Shown here: piece after piece, positions 1 through 9,411 of the stretch
Layout of the letters: each line of letters opens with the position of its first letter
How positions within the stretch are numbered: position 1 is the first letter of the stretch
From: Prevotellaceae bacterium
Lineage (GTDB): Bacteria > Bacteroidota > Bacteroidia > Bacteroidales > Bacteroidaceae
Length of the DNA: 64,000 nt
NCBI GenBank assembly: GCA_029226205.1
Contig: JAQXXT010000079.1
Coordinates: forward strand, 22,325 to 86,324
Direction of reading: 5' to 3'
Translations under genes and position numbers: made by a program
The notes under the pieces: model-generated
Databases searched by the model: none
What the model was told of the DNA's origin: nothing
Seen by the model: only the letters and a program-made list of their open reading frames with translations

Positions 1-218
1 ATGGAGACACTGTCCGACATCATCTTCGGTGCCATTTTCGACTTCAGGTAGCTGCACTCGTCATATTTGAATACGGCGACCTTCCGCTGCTGGATATCCA
101 GGGTGGTGTCGTTGCATATTTTCTCTGCCTCCTTGGCGACATAGTTCAGCACGTCCTGCGCGGAAGCGGGGAGGACGAGGAAGGCCAGAAGGGCGAAAAG
201 GGAAAGAAACTTTTTCAT
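1..218 (-). CDS. Partial secreted protein, N-terminus only (MKKFLSLFALLAFLVLPASAQDVLNYVAKEAEKICNDTTLD...)
   Basis: Manual translation of the minus strand from the ATG at 218; signal peptide; open to the window edge. Confidence 0.6.
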   Translation of the reverse strand, partial: MKKFLSLFALLAFLVLPASAQDVLNYVAKEAEKICNDTTLDIQQRKVAVFKYDECSYLKSKMAPKMMSDSVS

Positions 219-275
219 ATCGATTTTTTTATTGGAGGTAGGACGGCCACGAGGGCCGCATCCTACGTTGGTATT

Positions 276-1799
276 TCAGGCATGCCGCTGGAGATAGATG
301 CTGTGATCTATGCAGGCCGGCAGCTCGTTCTTATAATGTGTGACCATGATCATGGTCTTGTTGTCACGCTCACAGAACGTCTCAATGATGTCCTTCACGA
401 GACGGCGCTGCGTGTTGTCGAGACCATGGAGGGGCTCATCGAGGATGAGGAGCTCAGGATCCTTGACGAAGGCACGGGCCAGGAGGACGAGGCGCTGCTC
501 ACCACTCGATATTTTCAGGAATGTACGGTCGGCGAGGTCTCCGACGCCGAAGATATCCATCCAGAACCGACATTTCTCATAGTCCTCCTCCTTCGGCTTG
601 ACATACAGGCCGACGGAGTCCATGAGGCCGCTGGCGACGATGCGCACGCACGGCATGTCACGCTGGTAGGCACGGTGCATCTCGGGAGATACATAGCCGA
701 TATGCTTCTTGATGTCCCAGATACTCTCGCCGCTGCCACGGGGATTACCGAAGAGGGCGATGTCGCAGGCATAGCTCTGGGGGTTGTCGGCACAGACGAG
801 ACTCAGCAGGGTCGACTTGCCGGCACCATTCTGTCCCGAGAGCGCCCAGCGCTCACCATTCTTCACGACCCAGTCGAGGTCCTTGAGGATCGTGCGCTTG
901 CCATAACGGATACAGACATGATGCATGTTGACGACCTCATCGCTGTGGAACTCCTTCGCCTTATGGGGCAGGGCGAGGATAGCCCGGCGCTTCTCCTCGG
1001 GGAGGACATGGGCCGGTATCTCGGGGCGGTTTCGGAGATATTCCTCTTTCGTGACCTTCGGCAGGACTTTCATGTCCCGTACTTCCACGACATGGGTGAT
1101 GAAGTCGGGGATGTCGTCGACCTTCGAGAGGACGAGGATGATCTGCAGATGACGCTCTCGGGAGAGGGTGGCGAGGAGCTCTTTCAACTGGTCACGCGTC
1201 TCGGCGTCGAGTCCGATGAACGGATTATCCATGATGAGGATCCGCGGGTCGGCGAAGAGGGTAGAGGCGAGCTTGAATTTCCGGAGCTCACCACTCGACA
1301 GGAGGATGATATACTTGTCGAGGAGATGCTCCATATGGAAAAGCTCATAGATATGCTTCTGCAGCTCACGGCGCCCGGGGGTGTCCTCTCCGGCGAGGTT
1401 ATAGGCCTCTTCGAGCTTGCCGCCTACCGTCGGCGTGTTCTCATCGATCTCCATCTGGTTCCACCGCTGCTGGAGATAGTAGGTCTTGTCGTTGTCACCG
1501 CCGTAGGAGTCACGGAAGGTGATATAGCGGATATTGTCGCTCACGAGGGGCTTCGTGCTCGGCGTAAAGTCGTATTCGGGGTCGTGCATGAGCAGGGGGT
1601 GCCGGCCGACAATCATGTCGACAAGCATGGACTTGCCACCGCCGTTGGGACCGACGATAGCCAACTGCTCTCCGTCGAGGGCTTCGAAGTTGACGGGCTC
1701 TGCCATACGCCATTCCGGCATACGGGGCACTCCATTGGTAATCTTAATCGTTTTTTGCATGTTCTCTCTTATTTTTCGTGGCCGCAACATGGCGGCCAC
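276..1799 (-). CDS. ABC transporter ATP-binding protein with two ATPase domains (ModF/PhrA-like)
   Basis: Two Walker A motifs (GPNGGGKS, GQNGAGKS) and two signature/Walker B regions (LSSGELRKFKLA..LIMDNP; ISSGEQRLVLLARAF..LLILDEP). Confidence 0.88.
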   Translation of the reverse strand: MAAMLRPRKIRENMQKTIKITNGVPRMPEWRMAEPVNFEALDGEQLAIVGPNGGGKSMLVDMIVGRHPLLMHDPEYDFTPSTKPLVSDNIRYITFRDSYGGDNDKTYYLQQRWNQMEIDENTPTVGGKLEEAYNLAGEDTPGRRELQKHIYELFHMEHLLDKYIILLSSGELRKFKLASTLFADPRILIMDNPFIGLDAETRDQLKELLATLSRERHLQIILVLSKVDDIPDFITHVVEVRDMKVLPKVTKEEYLRNRPEIPAHVLPEEKRRAILALPHKAKEFHSDEVVNMHHVCIRYGKRTILKDLDWVVKNGERWALSGQNGAGKSTLLSLVCADNPQSYACDIALFGNPRGSGESIWDIKKHIGYVSPEMHRAYQRDMPCVRIVASGLMDSVGLYVKPKEEDYEKCRFWMDIFGVGDLADRTFLKISSGEQRLVLLARAFVKDPELLILDEPLHGLDNTQRRLVKDIIETFCERDNKTMIMVTHYKNELPACIDHSIYLQRHA

Positions 1800-1813
1800 C
1801 TACATCGTGGTTG

Positions 1814-2380
1814 TTATTTTGCAATGCGGTCTTTATTCTTCAATACGAAATCCTTCCATGAGCCGTAATGGTGAGCGTCGGTCTCAGGACGTCCCAACTG
1901 CAGGAAATGGCAGTAGGCGGCAGCGACGGCATCGGTGGCATCGAGGAATTTCGGCATGTCATCATCGGAGATATGAAGGAGTCGCTGGAGCATGGCAGCC
2001 ACCTGTTCCTTGGAGGCCTGTCCCTGTCCCGTGATGGCCATCTTGATTTTCAACGGCGCATACTCATGGATGGGGACACTGTGATGGATGGCGGCGGCAA
2101 TGGCGACGCCCTGTGCTCTGCCGAGCTTGAGCATCGACTGGATATTCTTGCCGAAGAAGGGTGCCTCGATGGCCATCTCGTCGGGGAGATAGGCATCGAT
2201 GATTCCCGTGACACGCTCGAAGATCTTACCGAGGCGGAGATACGGATCGCGTTCCTTGCGCATGTCGACGACGCCCATGACGACGAGGGAGGCCTTGTTG
2301 CCGTTGACCTTGATGACGCCATAGCCCATGACATTCGTGCCCGGGTCAATACCGAGGATGATTTTTTCACCTTTCGTCAT
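1814..2380 (-). CDS. ruvC: Crossover junction endodeoxyribonuclease RuvC
   Basis: ILGIDPGTNVMGYGVI, MAIEAPFFGKNIQSMLKLGRAQGVA, and ATDAVAAAYCH motifs. Confidence 0.95.
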   Translation of the reverse strand: MTKGEKIILGIDPGTNVMGYGVIKVNGNKASLVVMGVVDMRKERDPYLRLGKIFERVTGIIDAYLPDEMAIEAPFFGKNIQSMLKLGRAQGVAIAAAIHHSVPIHEYAPLKIKMAITGQGQASKEQVAAMLQRLLHISDDDMPKFLDATDAVAAAYCHFLQLGRPETDAHHYGSWKDFVLKNKDRIAK

Positions 2381-2389
2381 CGTTCTTTG

Positions 2390-3031
2390 TTAACGGTCGA
2401 GATAAGGATTCGTAGCCAGTTCGTCACCGAGCATCGTCTGAGGACCGTGTCCCGGAAGGATCGTCGTCTCGTCGGGGAGCTGGGTGAGCTGTCGGAGACT
2501 TTGGATGATGAGGAACATACTTCCCTCGGGGAAGTCCGTGCGGCCGATGCTCCCCTTGAAGAGGGTGTCGCCGGAGAAGAGTACGTTTTCCTCGGGACAG
2601 TAGAAACAGACGGAGCCGTGGCTGTGACCGGGCGTGGGGATGATCTGGAACGCATGGTTGCCGAAGGTGATCTTCTCGCCGGGCTCGAAGAAATGGTCCA
2701 CGGGAGGGAAGTCGTCGGGAATATCCATCTGCCAGTTCTTGGCCTGTGCGGCGAGATGTCGCATGAGGTCCTCGTCGCCACTGTGCACCTCGGGCTTCAA
2801 CTGATAGTTGTCGAAGATGAGCTTGTTGCCCATATTATGGTCGAGATGTCCGTGGGTGACGATGAGGTGCTTGGGCGTGAGCTGCTGCTTACGGATATAA
2901 TCGGTGATGGCTGTGCGCTCTTCGGGATATTGCGCGCCACAGTCGACGATGACACATTCTTTCGTGTCATCACTGACGACATAGCAGTTTTCCCGGATGT
3001 CATTGCAGACGAATCGTTGGATGTTGAGCAT
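2390..3031 (-). CDS. MBL-fold metallo-hydrolase (glyoxalase II-like)
   Basis: THGHLDHNMG, FSGDTLFKGSIGRTD, LPGHGPQT motifs. Confidence 0.9.
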   Translation of the reverse strand: MLNIQRFVCNDIRENCYVVSDDTKECVIVDCGAQYPEERTAITDYIRKQQLTPKHLIVTHGHLDHNMGNKLIFDNYQLKPEVHSGDEDLMRHLAAQAKNWQMDIPDDFPPVDHFFEPGEKITFGNHAFQIIPTPGHSHGSVCFYCPEENVLFSGDTLFKGSIGRTDFPEGSMFLIIQSLRQLTQLPDETTILPGHGPQTMLGDELATNPYLDR

Positions 3032-3046
3032 ATTTTCGTTTATGGT

Positions 3047-3670
3047 TTACAATGGGATATATACGAGTTTTTTCTCTTCGGCAAACCATGGCTCGTCGAA
3101 CCATGTGCTGAGGTCGGTGACTTCAGCGATCTTCTCCACGCCACGGAGCTCATCGGTGAGGTCTCCGCCTTTGAGACAGAGGAGGCCGTTGGGCAGGGCA
3201 TGGTGCTGTTCGCGTGAGATATTCTTTCGGATGATCTTCAGAAGCTTGTCAACGGGCATGACGGCACGTGAGACGACAAAGTCATATTTCCCCTTCTCTT
3301 CCTCGCCGCGAAGATGTTCTGCCGTGACATTCTTGAGTCCGATGGCCTGGCTGACCTCCTGACAGACACGGATCTTCTTACCCGTACCGTCGATGAGCTT
3401 GAACCGGCTGTCGGGGAAGAGGATGGCCAGCGGGATACCGGGGAAGCCGCCACCCGTGCCGAAGTCGAGGATATGGGCGCCGGGGCGGAAGGTCACGGCC
3501 TTGGCAATGGCAAGGGAGTGGAGAACATGGTGCTCGTAGAGGTTGTCGATGTCCTTACGGGAGATGACGTTGATTTTTGCGTTCCAATCCCGATAGAGGG
3601 CGTCGAGGGCCGCGAACTGCCGCTGTTGCGTGGCAGTGAGATGGGGGAAGTATTTTGTGATGATATCCAT
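3047..3670 (-). CDS. rsmG: 16S rRNA (guanine527-N7)-methyltransferase RsmG
   Basis: NVISRKDIDNLYEHHVLHSLAI, DFGTGGGFPGIPLAI, VVSRAV motifs. Confidence 0.95.
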   Translation of the reverse strand: MDIITKYFPHLTATQQRQFAALDALYRDWNAKINVISRKDIDNLYEHHVLHSLAIAKAVTFRPGAHILDFGTGGGFPGIPLAILFPDSRFKLIDGTGKKIRVCQEVSQAIGLKNVTAEHLRGEEEKGKYDFVVSRAVMPVDKLLKIIRKNISREQHHALPNGLLCLKGGDLTDELRGVEKIAEVTDLSTWFDEPWFAEEKKLVYIPL

Positions 3671-3745
3671 ATAGGTGACAAAGTTACGAAGAATATTTCA
3701 AAGGACACCATCTTTGTGGAAATTATTCGTTAAGAAAGTTAAAAC

Positions 3746-3885
3746 GTGGTGGGTGCGTGGCCGCGCACCCACATGTGGCGGGGTTGTTATTTTACAAAAA
3801 CAAGAAAAACAAAAATAATACCTTGGGTGTGTTGTTTACGAAGAAAACCTTTAAAAACAAGATAAAAACCAATTAGAAGTAAAAG
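3746..3885. repeat. Copy A of a ~125-bp intergenic repeat beginning with a GC-rich hairpin (GTGGGTGCG-TGGCCG-CGCACCCAC at 3749-3772)
   Basis: About 90% identical by eye to 10105-10234. Confidence 0.8.
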
Positions 3886-4084
3886 GGGCGGACTACGAGG
3901 CGAAACATGATAAATCATGTCCGAGAGGCCGACATTTTAAATCCTTAAGATCTCTCCCGCGCAAGCGGGTAGTTTTGAAAATATATTTTGGTTTTTATCA
4001 TGTTTTTTTTGGTTTTCTTTTTAAACTATGAATTGCTCAAAGTCCTTACGTTCCAATGAAATATGCTCGCTCCCAAAAAGAATA

Positions 4085-4390
4085 TTAGCCGAGGGCGATC
4101 TTGCGTACGGTACGGCCTACCTTCACGATGTAGCAGCCCTTACGCAGGTTGAGGTCATAGCGGCGGTCATTGCCGTCGACACGGAGGGAGTAGACGCAGA
4201 CACCGGCAACATTATAGATCTGCAGCATCTGTCCGTTGCCACCGGCGATACGAAGACTGTTGCCGATTACCTGGATTGTCACGTTCTGGTCAAACTGTTC
4301 AGCAATCTCCACGGCTTCCTCGGCGTGAGAGGAGGTGGGGACGGCAAGGAGGACGAGACCCAAGAACATCAAAGTAAATATTTTCTTCAT
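4085..4390 (-). CDS. Small secreted protein consisting of a signal peptide plus a T9SS-like C-terminal sorting domain
   Basis: MKKIFTLMFLGLVLLAVPTSSHA signal peptide, then NSLRIAGGNGQMLQIYNVAGVCVYSLRVDGNDRRYDLNLRKGCYIVKVGRTVRKIAL. Confidence 0.65.
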   Translation of the reverse strand: MKKIFTLMFLGLVLLAVPTSSHAEEAVEIAEQFDQNVTIQVIGNSLRIAGGNGQMLQIYNVAGVCVYSLRVDGNDRRYDLNLRKGCYIVKVGRTVRKIALG

Positions 4391-4524
4391 AAACGTTTAT
4401 TTTTTATTGGAGTCCGGTGCAAATATACAAAATCCTCGGGAAACGACAAAATATTTCTCATGGTTTTTTGTAAGAACATGATTGATCATGGATCGCCTTT
4501 CATGGATTGCCTGAAAACGAAAGA

Positions 4525-4546
4525 AGCCTGCTCCCATGAGCAGGCT
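4525..4546 (-). terminator. Intrinsic terminator candidate downstream of rplU-rpmA
   Basis: Perfect 9-bp stem AGCCTGCTC/GAGCAGGCT with a 4-nt loop; T-rich tail on the minus strand. Confidence 0.65.
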
Positions 4547-4583
4547 CTATGTTTGTTTGGAATAAGTTTGATTTTATTGTACG

Positions 4584-4874
4584 TTAGGCCTGAGGCTTCT
4601 TCGTTTTCTCAGCGTAAGCCTCCGGAGTGAGCACACTGACCGTACTCTTGTCGTACTTACCCTTGTGGAAGTATACCACACCGTCGGTAAGAGCGTAAAG
4701 GGTATCATCCTTGCCCTGTGCTACATTCTGGCCGGGATAGTGCTTGTTACCACGCTGACGGACGATGATATTGCCGGCAGTGATGGTCTGGCCACCCCAG
4801 ATCTTGACGCCTAATCTCTTGGAAGCGGACTCACGACCGTTCTTAGAACTACCTACACCTTTCTTATGTGCCAT
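4584..4874 (-). CDS. rpmA: 50S ribosomal protein L27
   Basis: [42 protein letters not shown]-like motif. Confidence 0.98.
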   Translation of the reverse strand: MAHKKGVGSSKNGRESASKRLGVKIWGGQTITAGNIIVRQRGNKHYPGQNVAQGKDDTLYALTDGVVYFHKGKYDKSTVSVLTPEAYAEKTKKPQA

Positions 4875-4891
4875 AATTTGTTCCTCCGATT

Positions 4892-5209
4892 TTAAGCGAT
4901 TACTTGTTTAACTTCTACCTGTGTGAACTGTGCACGATGACCATTCTTCTTGCGATAGTCCTTGCGGCGCTTCATCTTGAAGACGATCACCTTGTCACCC
5001 TTGACGAGGGGGTTCACAACTTCTACTACTACTTTTGCACCATCTACTGTGGGTGCACCGACAGTGACTGCTCCATCGTTGTCTACGAGCAGTACCTTGT
5101 CGAACTCAACAGTCTTACCAGCTTCAGCATCCTTGATGTGATGAACGAAGAGCTTCTTGCCCTGTTCTGCCTTGAACTGCTGACCGTTAATTTCTACAAT
5201 TGCGTACAT
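4892..5209 (-). CDS. rplU: 50S ribosomal protein L21
   Basis: [45 protein letters not shown]. Confidence 0.98.
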   Translation of the reverse strand: MYAIVEINGQQFKAEQGKKLFVHHIKDAEAGKTVEFDKVLLVDNDGAVTVGAPTVDGAKVVVEVVNPLVKGDKVIVFKMKRRKDYRKKNGHRAQFTQVEVKQVIA

Positions 5210-5293
5210 TAACTGATATTTAAACGGGTTTCTCCGCCAGGCGACCGGTCCTTGACCAGTACTTCCTCGAGCCCGAACGGACTAAATCGGCTG

Positions 5294-5301
5294 CAAAATT
5301 A
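5294..5301 (-). promoter_or_regulatory. Bacteroidetes-type -7 element (TAATTTTG) for rplU-rpmA
   Basis: Matches TAnnTTTG on the minus strand, ~85 nt upstream of the rplU ATG. Confidence 0.5.
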
Positions 5302-5368
5302 CAAAATATTTTTATGACAGAGGAAGATACCTGTTAAGATGATGTATTATTTACGGATAATTAACATA

Positions 5369-5971
5369 TCAGAATTCTATATTTTGTTCCGGTATGCGGG
5401 CATCGGGGGTGATGTCTCTGATCTTACGGGCGGGGACACCGGCGACGACGGTATGGGAGGGGATGTCATGGAGGACGACGGCACCGGCACCGATGACGAC
5501 TCCGTCGCCGACATGTACGCCGCCGCATATCGTGGCGTTGGCACCGATCCATACGTCATCGCCGATGTTGATCGGCTGGGAGAGCTCGATACCTTCGGCC
5601 CTTTGTTCGGCATCGATGGGATGGGAGGCGCAGCTCAGCGTGACCTGCGGGGCGATGAAGCAGTGGTCGCCGATGATCACGGGACTCGTGTCGAGGATTG
5701 TCACGCCGAAGTTCAGGAAGGCGGAGCCGCGGAAATGGGTGTTGAAGCCATAGTCGAAGGCGATACCGGGTTGTATGATCACCTTCTCATTATAGGTGCC
5801 GAGGATCTGCCGCAGCAGCTCCTGTTGCCGCCGGGTGTCAGACGGTCGCGTACGGTTGTATTCCCATACGAGGTCACGGCCGTGCTGCACACGATCAAAT
5901 GGGATTTTCGTGACATCACCGATATATCCTTTCATTCCGGTGACGAGTTGCATGATTTCGGATGGCGTCAT
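5369..5971 (-). CDS. Sugar O-acetyltransferase (maltose/galactoside acetyltransferase-like, left-handed beta-helix)
   Basis: Hexapeptide repeats; IGDDVWIGANATICGGVHVGDGVVIGAGAVVLHDIPSHTVVAGVPAR. Confidence 0.92.
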   Translation of the reverse strand: MTPSEIMQLVTGMKGYIGDVTKIPFDRVQHGRDLVWEYNRTRPSDTRRQQELLRQILGTYNEKVIIQPGIAFDYGFNTHFRGSAFLNFGVTILDTSPVIIGDHCFIAPQVTLSCASHPIDAEQRAEGIELSQPINIGDDVWIGANATICGGVHVGDGVVIGAGAVVLHDIPSHTVVAGVPARKIRDITPDARIPEQNIEF

Positions 5972-6025
5972 AAATTTCTTTTTTGAGGTAGGGGCATCCC
6001 CTTGTGGGTGCCCTAAATGCCTAGG

Positions 6026-6895
6026 TTATAACCACTCTTGGAGCAGGAGCTTGTAAAGTTCCGTCTGGTCGATGAATGTCATGTGACGGACACCATCGAG
6101 GAGTTCCCACCGTGCCCGGGGGATACGGTCGAACATGGTCTTGGCGATGAGGGGCGTGCACTCGTCATTCGTGCCATTGATGATGAGGGTCGGTTGCGTG
6201 ATCTCGTGGAGGTGGGCAGTATAGTCGAAGTTTTTCAGTGTTCCTGTAGGCGTATATTCATTGGGTCCCCAGGCCGTGAGATAGCTCTCTGTGCCGAAAC
6301 GTTTCTTCCGTCGGAAACACTCCGGACTGTCGGGCGTGATCTCGCCGGCATGAAGAATCGTATAATGTTCATTAGCACGCAGATAGGCAGGATCATTGAA
6401 GTTTCCCGTTCGTACGGCTTCAGCGATGGCCTGCTGTTCGTCTTCGGGCATGAAACGGATGAGCCGTTGCTGTTCGTGGCTCCACAGATAGCTTGACGGG
6501 AGCGTGGACGAGAGGATGACGGAGTCGATGCCCTTCGGCTGTTCGTCGATGAGATAGGCAATGATGAGCATGCCGCCCCAGGACTGTCCGAGGAGGTGGA
6601 CATGATCGAGGTGGAGGAACTGTCGCAGAGCCTTCAGCTCTTTCTTCCAGGTATGGAGTTTCCACAGCTCGGGATGTCCGTCGACGTAACTCTCTCCGCA
6701 GCCGATCTGGTCGTAGGAGATGATCTGCCGGTTCAGCGAGGTGGCAAGGTCGTCGAGGACTTCGAAATAGTTATGTGTAGACCCCGGCCCGCCGTGGATG
6801 AGGAGCAGGGGAGCCTGCCCCTGGTCATCCCCGACGATGCGGTAATAGGTCTTGAAGCCCATAAAGGGCATTTTTCCTTCTTTGATATTCATCAT
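6026..6895 (-). CDS. Proline iminopeptidase-family alpha/beta hydrolase (S33)
   Basis: PLLLIHGGPGSTHNYFEVLDDLA, YDQIGCGES, LLGQSWGGMLIIAYL. Confidence 0.88.
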   Translation of the reverse strand: MMNIKEGKMPFMGFKTYYRIVGDDQGQAPLLLIHGGPGSTHNYFEVLDDLATSLNRQIISYDQIGCGESYVDGHPELWKLHTWKKELKALRQFLHLDHVHLLGQSWGGMLIIAYLIDEQPKGIDSVILSSTLPSSYLWSHEQQRLIRFMPEDEQQAIAEAVRTGNFNDPAYLRANEHYTILHAGEITPDSPECFRRKKRFGTESYLTAWGPNEYTPTGTLKNFDYTAHLHEITQPTLIINGTNDECTPLIAKTMFDRIPRARWELLDGVRHMTFIDQTELYKLLLQEWL

Positions 6896-6958
6896 ATATT
6901 CACCATGATAAGGCGATCATGCTACCCCCCCTCCTTTTGGAGGAGGGGGCGGGGCTCT

Positions 6959-8413
6959 TTACTTGCTGAGTTTCTTGAGGATCAGCAGGAGGTGATCCCA
7001 TACCATCTGTACGGTAGGAATGAGGAGTTTCTCATCCGGGGTATGGACATGACGGAGGGTAGGACCGAAGCTGACCATATCGATATCAGGATATTTCTCG
7101 GAGAAGAGACCACACTCCAGACCGGCATGGATACCGAGGACCTTCGGCTCCTTGTGGAAGAGCTCCTTGTAAGCCTCCACAGCCGTCTGTACGATGGGAC
7201 TGTTGGCATCGGTCTTCCATGCGGGATAGCCGTCACCTTGCTTCACCTCGGCACCGGCGAGCTGGAAGGCGGCCTTGATGCTGTTGGCCTCGTTGAGGAG
7301 GTTGCTCTTCACGTTGGAGCGCTGAGAGGAGACGATGACGATCTGATCGTCTTCCGTCTTGATGCTGGCGATATTGCTCGAGGTCTCTACGAGCCAGGCG
7401 AGTTCCTCATCCTGGCACATGGCGAAGACACCGTTGTCGACGGCCTGGACGGCACGGAAGAGATTCGTGGAGACAGCCTCGGGAACGACGGGCTGGCGGT
7501 CAGCGCTGACGAGGTTCCACTGCATCGTCGTATCGGTGACATGGAACTCATCCTCCACCTGGGCGGCAAACTGGTTCCAGTCGGCTTTCACCTCTTCTTT
7601 CTTGTCGTTGCTGACGGCGAAGACGATCTTGCCGTCACGGGGGATGGCATTGTGCATCTTACCACTGTTCCAGCTGACGAGGCGTACGCCGAACTTCTCA
7701 TTCTCGTTGTAGAGGAAACGGCCGAGGACCTTGATGGCGTTGGCGCGCTTCTTGTTGATGTCGTCGCCGCTATGACCGCCCTTGAGGCCCTTGATGCTGC
7801 CCTCGAAGAAGAAGTAATCCTTCGGGGCCTCCTCACGGGAGAAATGGAAGGTAGCCTCCGTACCCATACCGCCGGCGCAGGAGATGAAGATCTGTCCCTC
7901 TTCCTCGGAGTCGAGGTTGATGAGGTATTTACCCGTCATGAAGCCCGGCTTCATACCTTCAGCGCCGGAGAGCTGTGTCTCCTCATCGCGTGTGAAGACG
8001 CACTCCAGAGGACCGTGCTCGATGTCGTCGCTCTCAAGGATAGCCAGTTCGATGGCATCGCCGATACCGTCGTCGGCACCGAGGGTCGTTCCCTTGGCGG
8101 TAAGCCAGTCACCGTCGATATAGGTCTGGATGGCATCCTTGGAGAAGTCGAAGTCGACATCCACGAGTTTATCGCATACCATATCCATATGGCTCTGCAG
8201 GATGATGGTGGGGTAGTTCTCATAGCCTTTCGTGGCCGGTTTGCGGATGAGGACGTTACCAGTCTCGTCGACATGGGTCTCCAATCCGTGCTCTTTTCCG
8301 AAGTTGCTCAGATACTCGATCATTTTCTCCTCGTGCTTGGAAGGACGGGGGATGGCATTGATTTTGGCGAACTGCTCAAAAACGCGTGCCGGTTTCAAAT
8401 CACTTTTGTTCAT
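6959..8413 (-). CDS. pepD: Aminoacyl-histidine dipeptidase (M20 family, PepD)
   Basis: IPRPSKHEEKMIEYL, ILQSHMDMVCDK, GTTLGADDGIG, FTRDEETQLSGA. Confidence 0.93.
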   Translation of the reverse strand: MNKSDLKPARVFEQFAKINAIPRPSKHEEKMIEYLSNFGKEHGLETHVDETGNVLIRKPATKGYENYPTIILQSHMDMVCDKLVDVDFDFSKDAIQTYIDGDWLTAKGTTLGADDGIGDAIELAILESDDIEHGPLECVFTRDEETQLSGAEGMKPGFMTGKYLINLDSEEEGQIFISCAGGMGTEATFHFSREEAPKDYFFFEGSIKGLKGGHSGDDINKKRANAIKVLGRFLYNENEKFGVRLVSWNSGKMHNAIPRDGKIVFAVSNDKKEEVKADWNQFAAQVEDEFHVTDTTMQWNLVSADRQPVVPEAVSTNLFRAVQAVDNGVFAMCQDEELAWLVETSSNIASIKTEDDQIVIVSSQRSNVKSNLLNEANSIKAAFQLAGAEVKQGDGYPAWKTDANSPIVQTAVEAYKELFHKEPKVLGIHAGLECGLFSEKYPDIDMVSFGPTLRHVHTPDEKLLIPTVQMVWDHLLLILKKLSK

Positions 8414-8454
8414 TTAATTATGTTATTTTATTTGGTGTTTTAATCGAAATATAG

Positions 8455-8462
8455 TACCTTTG
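8455..8462 (+). promoter_or_regulatory. Bacteroidetes -7 element TACCTTTG upstream of the 8503-9362 genes
   Basis: TAnnTTTG match ~45 nt upstream of the small membrane protein ORF. Confidence 0.45.
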
Positions 8463-8502
8463 CGCTTGAATTTATATTCAGCACATTGCAAAATTACGAA
8501 AA

Positions 8503-8688
8503 ATGATGAAAACTCTGCTCTTCACTGTGTTAATAATTGCTATATCTTTTGCATTATTATCCATAAAAGTGATCGTGAGGAAGAACGGGAAGTTCTCCTC
8601 GCAGCATGTACACGACAATCCTGCCCTGCGAAAGCTCGGCATCCACTGTGTCCTTGATCAGGACAGAGAGGCCAGAGGAGAAGCGTAG
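8503..8688 (+). CDS. Small membrane protein (61 aa)
   Basis: Single N-terminal TM helix; preceded by a TAnnTTTG element. Confidence 0.55.
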   Translation: MMKTLLFTVLIIAISFALLSIKVIVRKNGKFSSQHVHDNPALRKLGIHCVLDQDREARGEA

Positions 8689-8765
8689 AAAACTAAAGAA
8701 GTAAACGTAGGGACATGATTCATCATGTTCCGTCAGTTATGAAGTAAAAAAAACAGAAATATACA

Positions 8766-9362
8766 ATGAAGAAGAACATGATTATGATGGCCGTGGCAGC
8801 CGTTGCTGCGCTGGCCATGACATCCTGCAACAAGAGCCAGCCTCAGGTAGAGTCTGCCAGTGAGACGGCCAAGGCACCGTCAACATTGAAGATCGCTTAT
8901 GTGGAGGTTGACTCCATCATGACGCAGTACACCTTTGCCAAGGAGTATTCTGATCTGTTGCAGAAGAAGAGTATGAACATCCAGAAGACCCTCAATGCCA
9001 AGGCTCAGGCCCTTCAGGCTGCCGCTGCCAACTTCCAGCAGAAGGCACAGCAGAATGCCTACACGCAGGATCAGGCGCAGGCTATCCAGGCCGGTCTGCA
9101 GCGTCAGCAGGCTGATCTCCAGGCTCTGCAGCAGCGTCTGGGTAATGAGTTCCAGGCCGAGCAGGACAAGTATAACAAGGCCCTGCACGACTCCATCGCT
9201 CATTATCTGAAGGCCTACAACAAGGATAAGAAGTACAGCATCATCTTCAGCAAGAGTGGTGACAATCTGCTGTACTGTGACAAGGGTTACGATATCACCA
9301 ATGAAGTCATTGCCGGTCTGAACAAGGCTTACACGGGCCATGTCGGCGATGCCAAGAAGTAA
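8766..9362 (+). CDS. OmpH/Skp-family outer-membrane chaperone-like lipoprotein
   Basis: Lipobox MTSCNK; IAYVEVDSIMTQYTFAKEYSDLLQKKSMNIQKTLNAKAQALQ coiled coil. Confidence 0.85.
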   Translation: MKKNMIMMAVAAVAALAMTSCNKSQPQVESASETAKAPSTLKIAYVEVDSIMTQYTFAKEYSDLLQKKSMNIQKTLNAKAQALQAAAANFQQKAQQNAYTQDQAQAIQAGLQRQQADLQALQQRLGNEFQAEQDKYNKALHDSIAHYLKAYNKDKKYSIIFSKSGDNLLYCDKGYDITNEVIAGLNKAYTGHVGDAKK

Positions 9363-9411
9363 TACCCGACGTAGGGGCACCCCTTGTGGGCGCCCTAAAA
9401 AGAGATAAACA

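Noticed and set aside
282-1868. 528-aa + strand ORF antisense to the ABC ATPase gene
   Set aside because: Shadow ORF: no recognisable domain, while the minus strand encodes clear Walker motifs.
1868-3217. 449-aa + strand ORF spanning ruvC, MBL hydrolase and rsmG
   Set aside because: Covers three recognisable genes antisense and has no domain signature; an artefact of codon bias.
6596-8443. 615-aa + strand ORF opposite pepD
   Set aside because: Antisense to a well-supported dipeptidase; Asp/Glu/Leu-rich nonsense typical of shadow translation.
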